Below, piece after piece: positions 1 through 8,727 of a DNA stretch of 22,166 bases. Position numbers and translations under genes: made by a program. The notes under the pieces are model-generated. The model saw nothing but the letters and a program-made list of their open reading frames with translations, was not told where the DNA came from and ran no database searches. How positions within the stretch are numbered: position 1 is the stretch's first letter; each line of letters begins with the position of its first letter. Location of the stretch: contig JAFDWD010000327.1 in NCBI GenBank assembly GCA_018268695.1, positions 1 through 22,166 of the forward strand, given 5' to 3'. This DNA is from Actinomycetota bacterium. Lineage in GTDB: Bacteria > Actinomycetota > Thermoleophilia > Solirubrobacterales > 70-9.

Positions 1-3000
1 AGACCTATCTCTGGGGGCCGAAAACGATCCCCACCACCGGCACCTGGACGCTCGAAGTCGATCCCGAAGGCTCCGTCACCGGCTCCGCCGACCTGCACCT
101 CTACGAAGACCCCGACCTGACCGGCTCAATCACGCCGACTTCGGAAGGCGAAACCAAAGAATTCTCGATATCTGCCCCCGGCCAGCGTCAACTTGTGACC
201 TTCGCCGGAACGTCAGGCCAGACGGTGACGCTTAAGACTTCTGAATCAACGGTTACCGGTGGTTCGCTCCTTCTTCTTAATCCCAACGGCACCCAATTGG
301 GAAGCACGCGCACCTTCACCCCGACTACCGCGGCGAGGCTTGAAGTCAGCCTGCCGACGACCGGTACCTACAGCGTCGTTCTAGATCCCGAATCGGCCTA
401 CACCGGCAGCGTGACGTTCACCGCCTACCTTGGCTCGCATGTCGCCTACCTTGGCCCGCTCCCAAGCCGCAGCGAGCTCGTCAGCTTCTCGACCCCTGAT
501 ACGCCGGGGCGGCAGGACGTCATCGACGTCGGCGGGTCCGGGATCACCGAGCCGACGACCATGTTCGCCGACTATCGACAGCCCGCCTCGGACGGCTCTG
601 AAGGGACCGCGGCGCATCGCAAAGAGCCAGCGCAGGCGAGTCAAAAGTCAAGCCAGATACTCGGCGTCCCGGCCGCAGCAGGAAAGTTCAAGCCTCGCGG
701 AGGCGCCTACTGGTATCCGCCGCAGAGCAGTCGCGGGTCCCGAGGTTGGGTCACCGAAGAGCCGCAATCCCCGTGGACGCGAGCCCGGGACCTTGCCGGC
801 AAGGAAGGGGACACCGCCCTCGCCGGGCAGGTGCTTGCGCAGGACGGACAGCCGCTGCCGGGCGCGCACGTTGCTCTCGAGGGCTCGGCGGTCACGGCGC
901 AGACCGACGGAGCGGGACGGTTCCTGCTCGAAGGAGTCCCTGCGGGTCACCAGATCCTCATCGTCGATGGGGGAGAGAGCGAAGGGCGACGCTATGGCAG
1001 CTACGAAATGGGTGTCGCCCTCGAAGCGCACAAGACCACCGAGCTCGAATATACGGTCTGGCTGACGCCGCTCGACCCCAATGGCACCCGAAGTGTCGCG
1101 ACGTCGGCAAAGCATGGGATCACTCTTCGCAACCCACGCATCCCCGGGCTGGAAGTGAAGCTGCCGGCTGGGACGGTGATCCGCACGGCCGGCGGCCGCC
1201 GCGTCAAGAGCCTCAACATCACGGCGATCCCTGTCGACCGGACCCCTTCGCCGCTGCCCGCCTTCCAGACCATCCCGCTCTACTACACGATCCAGCCGGG
1301 GCGGGCCTATCTGAGCAAGGGGGCGCGGATCATCTACCCGAACTGGACCCATCTGCCGCCTGGAGAGCGTGTGTCCTTCTGGAACTACGATGCAGGCGGT
1401 CGTGGCTGGTACATCTACGGGCACGGCTCGGTGTCCGCCGATGCCAAGCAGATCGTTCCCGACCCAGGGGTCAGGGTCTGGAAACTCAGCGGGGCGATGA
1501 TCTCGGGCACGCCGACTCCCCCGGGGACGGCGCCGGGAGAATCGGGCGCGGGAGATCCCGTCGACATGCACAGCGGCCTGTTCACCTACCACAAGCGGGA
1601 CCTGACCATCCCTGACACGATCCCGATCGACATCGAACGCACGTACCGCCAGATGGACTCGAACTCATATGCCTTCGGCAAGGGCACCCAGAGCCTCTAC
1701 AACATGGAACTGTGGTCCGTGCACAACTACCAGGACTGCAGCCTCATCCTGCCGGACGGCCGCCGTGTCTACTACAAAAGGACCTCGCCCGGGACGGGGT
1801 GGTCGGACGCCGTCTATCGGTCCGAAAACCTGCCGGGACCGTATTTCGGCTCGGAAGTCCGCTGGGACGGAGCGACGCCGGGTTTCGATCTCGAACTCAA
1901 GGACGGGACGACCTACGTCTTCGGCGAGGTCGCGCCGCTTCAGGGGATCAGGAACTCCGCAGGAGAAGAACTCAAACTGACCCGCGAACATGGCCAGAGC
2001 GGCAACATCACCAAGATTACCTCCCCACACGGCCACTGGGTGAAGTTCACCTACGACGGCTCCAACCGGATCACCGAAATCACCGACAACGGCGGTCAGC
2101 ACCTCAAATACGCCTACACCGGAGGCCTCCTCACCAAAGCGACGAACGCCGCCGGCGGCGCGACCGAATATGCCTACGACGCCGCGGGTGAGATGACCTC
2201 GGTCACCGACCCGCGGGGGATCGAATACCTGAAGACCTCCTATGAAGCCTCGGGGCGGGTCGAGAAGCAGACGACGGGCGACGGGGCGGCCTTCGAATTC
2301 TCCTATGCCCTAGGTGAAGCCGGAAAGGTCCTCTCAACGACGGTCACCGATCCCCGAGGCAGCACCAAGGAGGACTTCTTCAATTCCGAAGGGCGGACGA
2401 CGAAAGAAGTCGTCGAGCCCGGGACGGAATACGAACAGACGACGAGCTACGAACTGCAGCCGGAAACCGGCCTTCTGTTGTCGAAGACCGATCCGGCCGG
2501 CAACATCACGGCCTACGAATACGACGGTCAGGGGAACCCCACCGAGATCACCAGACTCGCCGGCACGGCCGAAGAAGAGACCTGGACCGCGTCGTATCAA
2601 CCGGGGACGAGTTGGATGACCGAAGAGGTCGATCCGCTCGGCCACGCCACCCATTTCGAATACGGGACCCACGGCGAACTTCTGAGCGGCACCGATCCTC
2701 TCGGTCACGAAACGACCTACGAATACTCCGGCGCCCAGCTCTCAGCCGTAACCGACCCGCTTGGTCAGACGACCCACTTCGGCTATACGGGCGGGGCCCT
2801 CACCTCGGTGACCGACCCCCTCGGCGGCACGACGACCAGCTTCGTGGACGGTCTCGGTCGGGTGCTGTCGGTCATCTCGCCGGAAGGGAGGAAGACGCGC
2901 TATCGGTACGACGAACGCGGCGATGTCCTCTCCACGACCTCGCCCTCCGGCGCGGAAGCCTCCTTCGCCTACGACGCCGACGGTAATCTCGTCAAGATCG

Positions 3001-4832
3001 TCGCCCCCGGCGGCGGCGAAACCACGCGGAGCTACGACGCGATGGACCGCGTAGTGAGCGAAACCGACCCCCTCGGCCACACTGCCGAATGGGCCTATGA
3101 CCCCGCCGGCGACCTCACCGGCTACACGAATCGTGACGGCAAGATGACCGCGTACTCCTACGACCCGCTGCGGAGGCTCACGGGCGCCGCCTACGGCGTA
3201 TCGGGCCTGACCGCCGAATCATCGGTGTCCTACCAATACAACGACGCAAACCGGCCAGTCATCATCGACGACAGTGCAAGCGGTGAATATGGCCTTGCCT
3301 ACGACCGCCTGGGCGAGGTCACCAGCGTCGAATCGCCGCAGGGCACCATCGGGTACGGATACGACGCCGCGGGGCGCCGCACGACGATGACGGCCCCCGG
3401 GCTCAGCACCACCGAATACTCCTACGACGCGGCCAATCGCCTTACTGGGATATCTCGCGGCCCAGAATCGGTCTCGATGGCCTACGACGCGGCGAATCGC
3501 CTGCAGGGCATCACGCTCCCGGACGGCGTGGAAGAGATCTACGGCCGCGACGCGGTGGGTAAGGCGACGTCGATCGAATACCTCCACGGCAAAGAAGAAC
3601 TCGGCACCATCGACTATGCCTACGGTGAAGATGGCCTGCTCGAAGCCGAGTGGGGCTCCTATGCACGGGTAGGGCTGCCCGAAGCCCTCGCGTCTACCAC
3701 CTACAACGCCGCGAACGAGTTGACCGAACGCGAAGGACAGAAACTCAGCTACGACGCCGAGGGCAATCTGATCGCCGAAGGATCGACCGAATACGGCTGG
3801 AACGCCCGAGGCGAGCTGACCCACATCGGTGGCGAAGGCCCGGCGTCGTTCTCATATGACCCGTTCGGCCGGCGGGTCTCCAGGGCCGCCGAAGGGCAGA
3901 CCACCGAAAGCCTCTATGACGGCGTCAATATCGTCGAGGAAGTAGTCGGCTCGACCTCGACCAGCCTTCTAACGGGCCTGGCGCCCGATCAGTTGTTCTC
4001 GCGTACCGACGAAGGCGCGACCCAGAGCTACCTGACCGATCGCCTGGGGAGCGTCATCGCGCTTGCCGGCGAATCGGGCAAAGCTCAGACCGAATACACC
4101 TACGAGCCATTCGGGTCCGTCGTCGAATCAGGGACCCCGAGCCTCAATCCGTTCCGTTTCACCGGCCGGGAAGTTGACGGGGCGGGCCTCGAGTACGACC
4201 GGGCGCGCTACTACGATCCGACCCAGGGCCGATTCATCAGCCAGGATCCGATCGGCTTCGCCGGGAGCGGGACGAACCTCTATCTGTATGCGGGGGGTGA
4301 TCCGTTGGACGCAACGGACTGGAGCGGTCTCTGTGAATTCTGCATCTCCATTCCCGATCCGGTCCAACTCGGCGAAGACGTTGTCAGCACGGTCGGCGAA
4401 GCGGTCACGGAGGCCGAAGAACTCGCATCGGCCGCAGTCGGGAATTTCGAGATCAGCATGAATTGGGCCTGGGAAAACAAAGGGACGGTCGCCGGGGTCG
4501 CTGCAGCAGGTACGTGCATTGTCGCCAGTGCCGGTGTGTGCACCGTAGCTGCGGGCGGAGCCTTGCTGGCCTCGACGGTGGAAAACGCTGAAAACTGCTC
4601 GAGTGTCCCGGGCTTCCTGGGCGCCGAGGGGGTCACTGTCGGAACCACTATCGTCGGCGGCGCACCGGGGTTTCTCAAAGCCGGTGTGGAGATCGCTGGG
4701 GGCGCCCGCGCCGCGGAGGCGGGGCTGGGGCCGGTTGGAGCGGCGGCGGTGAATCTTCCGCCCTCCGCGGCGGCCGCAGGCACCGCTGGAGTGGTCGATC
4801 CTCGCGCACATGATGAGATCGGAACCTGTTGA
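1..4832 (+). CDS. RHS/YD-repeat protein, 5' partial, with carboxypeptidase-regulatory-like and DUF6531 domains
   Basis: The frame is open from base 3, so the true start lies left of the window; GTG at 195 is only an internal codon. Visible are 1609 residues. In order: two beta-sandwich repeats resembling PPC domains (about residues 1-150), a disordered stretch, a carboxypeptidase-regulatory-like fold (LAGQVLAQDGQPLPGAHV, about 270-330), a DUF6531-type RHS entry motif (GDPVDMHSG, from 517), then many YD repeats such as YSYDAANRL and YDAEGNL. The RHS core end is RYYDPTQGRF (from 1402) through DPIG to DWSGL (about 1439-1443). Such proteins form a cocoon around a variable C-terminal tip and are usually surface-exposed or secreted. 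The 166-residue tip holds a Gly/Ala-rich hydrophobic stretch (nt 4479-4571) and ends in GTC without a toxin domain I recognise. It is coupled to the next gene. Confidence 0.93.
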   Translation, partial: TYLWGPKTIPTTGTWTLEVDPEGSVTGSADLHLYEDPDLTGSITPTSEGETKEFSISAPGQRQLVTFAGTSGQTVTLKTSESTVTGGSLLLLNPNGTQLGSTRTFTPTTAARLEVSLPTTGTYSVVLDPESAYTGSVTFTAYLGSHVAYLGPLPSRSELVSFSTPDTPGRQDVIDVGGSGITEPTTMFADYRQPASDGSEGTAAHRKEPAQASQKSSQILGVPAAAGKFKPRGGAYWYPPQSSRGSRGWVTEEPQSPWTRARDLAGKEGDTALAGQVLAQDGQPLPGAHVALEGSAVTAQTDGAGRFLLEGVPAGHQILIVDGGESEGRRYGSYEMGVALEAHKTTELEYTVWLTPLDPNGTRSVATSAKHGITLRNPRIPGLEVKLPAGTVIRTAGGRRVKSLNITAIPVDRTPSPLPAFQTIPLYYTIQPGRAYLSKGARIIYPNWTHLPPGERVSFWNYDAGGRGWYIYGHGSVSADAKQIVPDPGVRVWKLSGAMISGTPTPPGTAPGESGAGDPVDMHSGLFTYHKRDLTIPDTIPIDIERTYRQMDSNSYAFGKGTQSLYNMELWSVHNYQDCSLILPDGRRVYYKRTSPGTGWSDAVYRSENLPGPYFGSEVRWDGATPGFDLELKDGTTYVFGEVAPLQGIRNSAGEELKLTREHGQSGNITKITSPHGHWVKFTYDGSNRITEITDNGGQHLKYAYTGGLLTKATNAAGGATEYAYDAAGEMTSVTDPRGIEYLKTSYEASGRVEKQTTGDGAAFEFSYALGEAGKVLSTTVTDPRGSTKEDFFNSEGRTTKEVVEPGTEYEQTTSYELQPETGLLLSKTDPAGNITAYEYDGQGNPTEITRLAGTAEEETWTASYQPGTSWMTEEVDPLGHATHFEYGTHGELLSGTDPLGHETTYEYSGAQLSAVTDPLGQTTHFGYTGGALTSVTDPLGGTTTSFVDGLGRVLSVISPEGRKTRYRYDERGDVLSTTSPSGAEASFAYDADGNLVKIVAPGGGETTRSYDAMDRVVSETDPLGHTAEWAYDPAGDLTGYTNRDGKMTAYSYDPLRRLTGAAYGVSGLTAESSVSYQYNDANRPVIIDDSASGEYGLAYDRLGEVTSVESPQGTIGYGYDAAGRRTTMTAPGLSTTEYSYDAANRLTGISRGPESVSMAYDAANRLQGITLPDGVEEIYGRDAVGKATSIEYLHGKEELGTIDYAYGEDGLLEAEWGSYARVGLPEALASTTYNAANELTEREGQKLSYDAEGNLIAEGSTEYGWNARGELTHIGGEGPASFSYDPFGRRVSRAAEGQTTESLYDGVNIVEEVVGSTSTSLLTGLAPDQLFSRTDEGATQSYLTDRLGSVIALAGESGKAQTEYTYEPFGSVVESGTPSLNPFRFTGREVDGAGLEYDRARYYDPTQGRFISQDPIGFAGSGTNLYLYAGGDPLDATDWSGLCEFCISIPDPVQLGEDVVSTVGEAVTEAEELASAAVGNFEISMNWAWENKGTVAGVAAAGTCIVASAGVCTVAAGGALLASTVENAENCSSVPGFLGAEGVTVGTTIVGGAPGFLKAGVEIAGGARAAEAGLGPVGAAAVNLPPSAAAAGTAGVVDPRAHDEIGTC

Positions 4833-5323
4833 TGACCGACGGCGAGGCAAAGACCTTCCGCAGCAAGGGTCAGCTGATCGGAGGTATCGCCGTCGCCGTC
4901 ATCGGTGGCGGGGTCGGCGTGGGAAGCATCTTTTCGGCACGCAATGCGGTGTTTGCTCTCGCGTGGGCGTTCGTCGGGTTGCTGTGCATTCTCATGGGCG
5001 CGAGGCTTGCATCGGCGCGTATCCGGGTCGACAGCGGCGGCATTCACGTCGTCAACTTCTTCAATAGCTTCCACCTCGACTGGACCGAGGTTCAGGGCTT
5101 CGAGATGGGTCGCTGGTCGGCGTTTCCATCGGTTTGTCTGATCAACTTGAACGATGGGCGTCATGCACACGCGTTCGGCCTGCAGGAAAGCACCAACTTC
5201 GCAAATGGCTCGGCGCAGAAGATGGTGGACGAACTGACGGAGGAACTCGCTTGGAAGCGATCCGCGGCCAGGCCAGGAACCGACCCATCGACTGGGAGCG
5301 CGCAGCGGCAGCTCTTTTCGTGA
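4832..5323 (+). CDS. Two-helix membrane protein with bacterial PH-like (bPH_6-type) domain; candidate RHS partner
   Basis: ATG at 4832 shares its A with the TGA of the RHS gene, so translation is probably coupled; an in-frame TTG at 4829 is less likely. The product has 163 residues. Residues 15-34 and 39-59 are two hydrophobic helices separated by a short loop. Residues 62-120 (ARIRVDSGGIHVVNFF, then DWTEVQGFEMG and LNDGRHAHAFGL) match the pattern of small actinobacterial bPH_6 domains, which sit on the cytoplasmic face of membrane proteins. The tail after 140 is polar. The position directly behind an RHS tip is where immunity proteins are usually encoded, so an immunity role is possible, but it is inferred from context alone; many bPH_6 proteins are unrelated to RHS. 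Confidence 0.82.
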   Translation: MTDGEAKTFRSKGQLIGGIAVAVIGGGVGVGSIFSARNAVFALAWAFVGLLCILMGARLASARIRVDSGGIHVVNFFNSFHLDWTEVQGFEMGRWSAFPSVCLINLNDGRHAHAFGLQESTNFANGSAQKMVDELTEELAWKRSAARPGTDPSTGSAQRQLFS

Positions 5324-5370
5324 TGAAGCAAGGAGTGTCGCCAAAAGGTCTGTCGACCCGTGAGTGCAGC

Positions 5371-5424
5371 GATCATGGCCCCTCGTGGTCTGTGGCTGGG
5401 GCCGGCACGGTTCCGACCATGATC
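5371..5424. promoter_or_regulatory. Inverted repeat before the Dyp peroxidase start
   Basis: GATCATGG (5371-5378) is matched by CCATGATC (5417-5424), and inside it GGCCCC (5377-5382) by GGGGCC (5398-5403). The structure ends 5 bases before the chosen GTG start of the peroxidase. It may be an operator, a leader hairpin, or a terminator for the RHS-bPH pair; no T-tract follows. Confidence 0.35.
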
Positions 5425-5429
5425 CCGTT

Positions 5430-6680
5430 GTGAGCGATACCGGTTTCACGCGACGATCGGCCTTGGTGGCTGCGGCTTCGTTCGGCGCAGGGGCTGCGCT
5501 TGACCATCTGGTCGAGCCCTCAGACGGAGGACCGTCCTCCCCGCAGGAAAGAGGCCAGGATCGGATTTCGTTCTACGCGCCGAACCAGGCCGGTATCGAC
5601 ACGCCGGCGCAAGAATTTCTCGCCTTTGCCGCATACGACCTGACGGCGGAGTCCCTGGACTCGCTGCGCTCCCTGCTCATGTCCTGGACCGCTGCTGCGG
5701 CCGCTCTTGCCGAGGGCAAGTCCTTCGAAGAGGGTGGAGGGTCCAGGTTGGCCCCACCGGTCGACACGGGGGAGGCGGTCGGCCTTCCGGCGAGTGCACT
5801 CACGCTCACGTTCGGTTTCGGACCTTCTCTATTCCTCGGTCCGAAGGGTTGGAGACTTGGTCTCTCGGCGAAGCGCCCGCCGGCATTGCAGTCGCTGCCG
5901 CCCTTCGAGGGCGAGGATCTCGACCTCTCCCGGTCGGACGGCGACCTCTGTGTCCAGGCCTGCGCGAATGACGCCCAGGTGGCCTTCCACGCGATCCACG
6001 TACTGACCAGGCTCGCCGAGAGCGTCGCGACCCTCCGTTGGGGTCAGCAGGGATTCGGCCGGACCTCCAGCACGAGCGCGACCCAACCCACGCCTCGCAA
6101 TCTGATGGGTTTCAAGGACGGGACCGCCAACATCCGCGCCGAGGATCGCACGGCGATGGAACGCTTCGTCTGGGTGGCGGACCGGGACGGACCGGAGTGG
6201 ATGGCCGGAGGCACCTATCTCGTCGCCAGACGGATACGCATCCTCTTCGACGTCTGGGATGCGAGCACGTTGGAGGAGCAAGAACGGACGATCGGTAGGC
6301 GCAAGTTGAGCGGCGCTCCGCTGGGGGAGCGGAAGGAGTACGACCCGATCGACCTTAATGCCAGGCGGGACGATGCGCCAATCATCCCGGCAGACGCCCA
6401 CGTTCGTCTCGCCAGTCCCGATGAAAACACCGGCCGGCGCATCCTGCGCCGCGGCTACTCCTACTCGGAAGCACCTGCGCCAGGCTCCGGTCAACTCGAT
6501 GCCGGTCTCTTCTTCATCTGTTTCCAGCGAGACCCGAGGCGCCAGTTCGTCCCGATCCAAAGGCGTCTCGCATCATCGGACGCCTTGAATCGCCACACGC
6601 TGCATACCGCCAGCGCCTTGTTTGCGTGTCCCCCGGGGACGAGGCGCGGCGGTTTCGTCGGCGAAGGGCTCTTCGCCTGA
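5430..6680 (+). CDS. efeB: Tat-exported Dyp-type heme peroxidase / deferrochelatase, EfeB-like
   Basis: The 416-residue product fits the Dyp-type peroxidase family and the EfeB length (about 420). These enzymes bind heme b and use hydrogen peroxide; EfeB proteins are exported folded through the Tat system and serve in iron or heme handling. The start is taken as GTG 5430 because it yields a compact Tat signal (FTRRSALVAAASFGAGAAL); longer GTG starts at 5364 and 5385 only add an unlikely extension. Seen in the sequence: the GFKDG signature (227-231) with the catalytic Asp, the proximal heme His324 in DAHVRLASP, and the distal Arg in ILRRGYSY (338-345). No efeU or efeO partner is adjacent, so the gene may act alone. 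No convincing ribosome binding site precedes it, which leaves the start uncertain. Confidence 0.93.
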   Translation: MSDTGFTRRSALVAAASFGAGAALDHLVEPSDGGPSSPQERGQDRISFYAPNQAGIDTPAQEFLAFAAYDLTAESLDSLRSLLMSWTAAAAALAEGKSFEEGGGSRLAPPVDTGEAVGLPASALTLTFGFGPSLFLGPKGWRLGLSAKRPPALQSLPPFEGEDLDLSRSDGDLCVQACANDAQVAFHAIHVLTRLAESVATLRWGQQGFGRTSSTSATQPTPRNLMGFKDGTANIRAEDRTAMERFVWVADRDGPEWMAGGTYLVARRIRILFDVWDASTLEEQERTIGRRKLSGAPLGERKEYDPIDLNARRDDAPIIPADAHVRLASPDENTGRRILRRGYSYSEAPAPGSGQLDAGLFFICFQRDPRRQFVPIQRRLASSDALNRHTLHTASALFACPPGTRRGGFVGEGLFA

Positions 6681-6752
6681 TGAGCCGGATCTGCGTTCCT
6701 CTCGAGTAGCAGAAGCACGTCGTCGTTTGCTTGTGTGCCGATTGACGGGATA

Positions 6753-6764
6753 CGGGGATCCCCG
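6753..6764. terminator. Small palindrome downstream of the peroxidase gene
   Basis: CGGGGATCCCCG is perfectly self-complementary and lies 72 bases past the peroxidase stop. Outer bases (TA...TA) extend the pairing with one bulge. There is no T-run, so a terminator role is only a possibility. Confidence 0.25.
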
Positions 6765-7328
6765 GTAATCCGATGCTCGGCGGCCGTTGGAAGGCACGAG
6801 TGGCGTGGTCTGACGCTCGTTTCGTCGCCCCACTGAGGAGCGCCGCCCGTCGAGAATCGCGCACTTCTAGCTAGGTATCTAGCGGGACTAGAGCTGGCCG
6901 CAGCGATTGCTTCGAAGCTCGTGCGATCCAGGCGTTCTGTCAGCTGAGATTTCCAGCCACGGGAGCCGAGTTGGATCTCAGTTGGAAAGGCAGTCTCTTC
7001 TGATCCAGAAGAGCCCGTTTGAGCTTTCCAATTTCGATTGTTTGAGGCCAGGTCCCCCTGTTAGTGCGGCACCGCAGACGTCTCCGTAACGTCGGTTATC
7101 GGGCGTCTATGTGAGCGCTCTTGGCATGCATCCTGTTGATGCCATTAGCGTGCGAGTTGAACCGGCGCCGTGTTCCCGCCGACAGGACAGGCCTATCCGC
7201 GGATTTCGCTTGCTGGAGCCGAATCTCACCACCGGAGGGGTCCAATGCTGGCCGGGGTGGTCCAGGTCGATGCAAGTCCGCGCACGGAGAACGACAGACA
7301 GTTTGGCTCTACAGCACTCTTTAGAGAG

Positions 7329-7374
7329 TGCCCCGAGGTGAATTCGAACCGCCGGCCTGTCCCTTAGGAGGGGA
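7329..7374 (-). pseudogene. 3' fragment of tRNA-Arg(CCT); remnant or attachment-site-like repeat
   Basis: These 46 bases match 42 of 46 bases of the intact tRNA-Arg(CCT) at 17743-17788, in the same orientation. The match covers the discriminator base, the 3' acceptor strand, the T arm, the variable region, the anticodon loop with CCT and most of the 3' anticodon stem. The similarity stops in the anticodon stem. Upstream sequence cannot supply the 5' acceptor strand (GCCCCGA) or a D arm, so this is not a working tRNA. One anticodon-stem pair and one T-stem pair are also broken. Confidence 0.75.
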
Positions 7375-7440
7375 GTCCTTCTATGCCGCGCGATCCAAGC
7401 GGGAATCTCGGCTATCGGTGAGGCCAGCCGGTGGCCGCTG

Positions 7441-8307
7441 CTATCCGGAGCGGAATCCGATTTCCTGGGTGCGCTCCTCGCGCAGGGCGCGCAGGTGGAC
7501 GCTTGCCCAGGATCGGAACGGACGCCAGGCATCGGCGACGTCGTCGAGCGTGCGGTCCGGGCCATAGCGGTGGGCTATCTCGCTCTCGAGGCGGTGCTCG
7601 TGGCGGGCGAGTGCATCGGGTGCGTTCGCGCCGCGGATGACCACCAGCTCGGCCGCGAAGGGCCCTAGTCCCTTGATGTCCCGGATCGACTTCATCGCCT
7701 CCTCGGGCTCGACCGAGCGGAGGGTGGCCCCGTCGAGGCGCCCTTCCAGGGCGGCGCCGGCGACGGCCTCCAGGTACTCGGGCTTGCGGCCGGGCAGGTC
7801 GAGGTCGAGGCGGTGGAGCACCTCGGGGGCGGGGAACGCCCCGTTGTCGCCGTGCCGATCGATCAGGTCGTTTCGGAGGCGGTCGGCCTGGGCGATCCGC
7901 ATACGTTGAGAGAGCACCGACCAGGCGGCTGCCTCGTAGGGAGAGTGAAACCCGCAGGGACGCAGCCCCGGAAGCCGCGCCTGCGCCTCGGCGATCACCG
8001 GGTCCCGACGGGCGACCTCGGGCCACTCGCGAGCGTCGATGTCAAGGGAGAGGAATCGGCAAACCTGCTCCGCGGCGGCTTCGAGGTCCCCGTCCCCGTG
8101 GACGACGACCCGGGCCGCTGCGCCTTCCTGGAATACCTCCGTCTGCGCCCGTCGCCAGTCGTGCTCGACGAGGAACGTGCTGCGCAGAACGTCGCCGCGG
8201 CCGCGGCCGGGCGCCAACGGCGCCGGGGCGAACCCTTTCCAGAACGCGATGCTGGTCTCGATCGACCACGGGCCGGCGACCTCGACGGTCAGTTGGTGCG
8301 ATCGCAT
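7441..8307 (-). CDS. DNA-3-methyladenine glycosylase-like (AlkA-type HhH-GPD) protein
   Basis: The 288-residue product has the layout of AlkA-family glycosylases, which cut alkylated bases from DNA to start base excision repair. The helix-hairpin-helix is IKGLGPFAAELVVIRG (211-226), and the AlkA-like C-terminal helix pattern W-x2-FRSWASVHL is at 261-272. Counting from the conserved RG of the hairpin, the position of the catalytic Asp of E. coli AlkA (FLPDD) is occupied by Glu237 in ARHEHRL. A conservative swap could keep some activity, or the protein may bind without cutting. Its start lies 6 bases behind the VOC stop codon, so the two genes form one transcription unit, divergent from a MarR regulator. 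This suggests an alkylation or electrophile response, which is inference. Confidence 0.88.
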   Translation of the reverse strand: MRSHQLTVEVAGPWSIETSIAFWKGFAPAPLAPGRGRGDVLRSTFLVEHDWRRAQTEVFQEGAAARVVVHGDGDLEAAAEQVCRFLSLDIDAREWPEVARRDPVIAEAQARLPGLRPCGFHSPYEAAAWSVLSQRMRIAQADRLRNDLIDRHGDNGAFPAPEVLHRLDLDLPGRKPEYLEAVAGAALEGRLDGATLRSVEPEEAMKSIRDIKGLGPFAAELVVIRGANAPDALARHEHRLESEIAHRYGPDRTLDDVADAWRPFRSWASVHLRALREERTQEIGFRSG

Positions 8308-8313
8308 CGTCGA

Positions 8314-8682
8314 TCAACGGCCGTGGACGGTGAGCAGGTAGCCGTCCGGGTCGACGAAGCTGAAGGTGCGCCCGAAGGGTCCGTCGCTCGGCGGCTGCGG
8401 GATCGTCACACCGGCGTCGACCAGAACCTCATGTATCCCGTCAGGGTTCTCCGCGGCCAACCAGAGGGCCACGCCGACGCCGGGTCCCGGGTCGGCGGCG
8501 TCGAGATCGACCCCGGGCAATGGCTCGCGCACGGCGAATGGGATCGGAGCGGTGTCGAAGACGATCGCACCCGGTGGGCTCACCGCCGCCCGGCGCAAGC
8601 CGAGGTGGGTCTCGTAGAAGTGGGCGGCACGCTCGGGATCGCGAACCTGCAACGCGACGAAGTCTGGTCCTGTCACAGCCAT
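8314..8682 (-). CDS. VOC-family (glyoxalase/bleomycin-resistance-like) protein
   Basis: The 122-residue product starts at ATG 8682, preceded at good distance by GAAAGG; a GTG at 8691 is in frame but would overlap that site. It shows the VOC fold pattern: FVALQVRDPERAAHFYETHLGL at the N-terminus and FGRTFSFVDPDGYLLTVHG at the C-terminus. VOC proteins either catalyse metal-dependent reactions on small electrophiles or sequester toxic compounds. The first-strand His that commonly binds metal is not present (VALQV), so a binding or sequestering role is as likely as catalysis. It is the first gene of the pair with the glycosylase and is divergent from the MarR regulator, whose two operator-like repeats lie just upstream. 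Confidence 0.88.
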   Translation of the reverse strand: MAVTGPDFVALQVRDPERAAHFYETHLGLRRAAVSPPGAIVFDTAPIPFAVREPLPGVDLDAADPGPGVGVALWLAAENPDGIHEVLVDAGVTIPQPPSDGPFGRTFSFVDPDGYLLTVHGR

Positions 8683-8700
8683 CGAAGTCACCTTTCGTTG

Positions 8701-8718
8701 ATGTCAGGACATTGACAT
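8701..8718. promoter_or_regulatory. MarR operator 1 (inverted repeat)
   Basis: ATGTCA and TGACAT are separated by 6 bases. The site lies 18 bases upstream of the VOC start and includes a consensus -35 hexamer TTGACA (8712-8717) on the + strand. Its 18 bp length and half-sites equal those of the second repeat. Confidence 0.7.
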
Positions 8719-8727
8719 TATCACCCC

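Larger units (their letters stand above)
6681..7440. other. 760 bp gene-free stretch with remnants
   Basis: No frame here shows protein-like composition or a recognisable family. GC content looks lower than in the flanking genes. It holds a near-perfect palindrome (CGGGGATCCCCG, 6753-6764), a cluster of CTAG tetramers (6867-6893) and the tRNA-Arg fragment at 7329-7374. I read it as an eroded junction. Confidence 0.5.

Noticed and set aside
2000..4250. Tandem DNA repeats in the RHS gene
   Set aside because: The repetition is at protein level (YD repeats) with diverged DNA; it is explained by the protein family.
7300..7441. A second functional tRNA-Arg gene
   Set aside because: Only the 3' half is conserved; no 5' acceptor strand or D arm can be formed.
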